Of a stretch of DNA of 64,000 nucleotides, positions 63,720 to 64,000 are shown piece after piece. A program made the translations under genes and the position numbers. Source of the stretch: Paenalcaligenes niemegkensis (GTDB lineage: Bacteria; Pseudomonadota; Gammaproteobacteria; Burkholderiales; Burkholderiaceae_B); the NCBI RefSeq assembly GCF_022230885.1, contig NZ_JAKGCT010000004.1:1612001-1676000 (forward strand). The letters are read 5' to 3'. The number at the start of each line of letters is the position of its first letter. Positions within the stretch are counted from its first letter, which is position 1. The notes below the pieces were generated by a model, which was not told where the DNA came from, did no database searches, and worked only from the letters and a program-made list of their open reading frames with translations.

Positions 63720-64000
63720 ATGTCTGAATCGCAAAACGGGCGCGGTGCACTCTTCGCTGGTGGGCTGGCCGCCATCCTCGCTTCGACCTGTTGTCTGGGG
63801 CCGCTGGTACTGATCGCCCTGGGCTTTTCCGGCGCCTGGATCGGCAACCTGACAGTGCTGGAACCCTACCGCCCGCTGTTCATCGGCGCGGCGCTGGCGG
63901 CGTTGTTTTTCGCCTGGCGGGGCATTTTCCGGCCGGCCAATGCCTGCAAGCCTGGCGAGGTCTGCGCGCTTCCGCAGGTGCGCGCCACCTACAAGCTGAT
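63720..64000 (+). CDS. merT: MerT mercuric transporter, N-terminal part (runs off the window)
   Basis: The first 93 residues of the 116-residue inner-membrane Hg2+ importer. The first helix holds the Cys pair ASTCCLGPLVLIALGFSGAW, and the loop has Cys in ANACKPGEVCALPQ. It brings Hg2+ in for reduction by MerA. Start at 63720; helices at about 16-34 and 47-65. Confidence 0.95.
   Translation, partial: MSESQNGRGALFAGGLAAILASTCCLGPLVLIALGFSGAWIGNLTVLEPYRPLFIGAALAALFFAWRGIFRPANACKPGEVCALPQVRATYKL

Larger units (their letters stand above)
63181..64000. mobile_element. Tn21/Tn501-type mercury transposon, left part
   Basis: Terminal repeat, merR facing it, mer operator and merT in the standard order. 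The rest of the mer operon, transposase and the other end are outside the window. Confidence 0.88.

Noticed and set aside
1..64000. CRISPR arrays, rRNA and tRNA genes
   Set aside because: No regularly spaced repeats and no sequence that I recognise as rRNA or tRNA were seen; a tRNAscan and CRISPR search would settle this.

Overview
The window looks like part of the accessory genome of a beta-proteobacterium of the order Burkholderiales, most likely Alcaligenaceae (Achromobacter, Bordetella, Pusillimonas or Castellaniella type). The reasons are two 16-strand general porins of the beta-proteobacterial type, small DUF4148-type secreted proteins, and a conjugation module of the MobH TraI / TraG / TIGR03755-03757 kind found on PFGI-1/ICEclc-like integrative conjugative elements (ICEs). 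The strain call is inference. No integrase, attachment site, rRNA or tRNA was recognised, so the element ends are probably outside the window.

Layout. Positions 1-32000 are a copper/silver and cobalt/zinc/cadmium resistance region: a partial copper P-type ATPase, a membrane-anchored multicopper oxidase, small periplasmic metal proteins (DUF305, Met-rich, DUF411, cytochrome c, cupredoxin), a CopRS/CusRS two-component system, two porins, a cusCBAF-like copper/silver RND operon, a czcICBA-like RND operon, and two glycosyltransferases. About ten copies of an inverted-repeat box (core TTAC-n-GTAA or TGACG-n-CGTCA) lie upstream of these units, which suggests one metal-responsive regulon. A Mn riboswitch with a dead mntP and a dsbD fragment mark a scar near 30500-31100.

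Positions 32499-45663 are a periplasmic thiol-redox block: ccdA, tlpA, a full ccmABCDEFGHI set for cytochrome c maturation, an orphan czcI, a tauE remnant, dsbG, two TlpA-like reductases (one fused to an Lgt-like membrane domain) and dsbD, preceded by a QseBC-type two-component system (45721-47750). Positions 48300-53610 hold an isochorismatase-like hydrolase, a luciferase-like oxidoreductase and a CueR-controlled copZ / copA / cueR unit. Positions 53656-62837 are ICE backbone: TraI relaxase, two PIN-type toxin-antitoxin pairs, DUF3742, a TraG-like protein, TIGR03755/03756/03757 proteins and a MerR-like regulator. At 63181 a Tn21-type terminal repeat starts a mercury transposon with merR and the start of merT.

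The cargo forms a layered periplasmic defence: ATPases move Cu+ out of the cytoplasm, oxidase, cupredoxin and small proteins handle it in the periplasm, RND pumps expel it, and the ccm/dsb block may maintain thiol and cytochrome assembly under metal stress (inference). A technical caution: at least ten otherwise well-conserved genes each lack a single base, mostly inside G/C or A/T runs. This looks like uncorrected sequencing error more than real decay, so broken genes here should be read with care.
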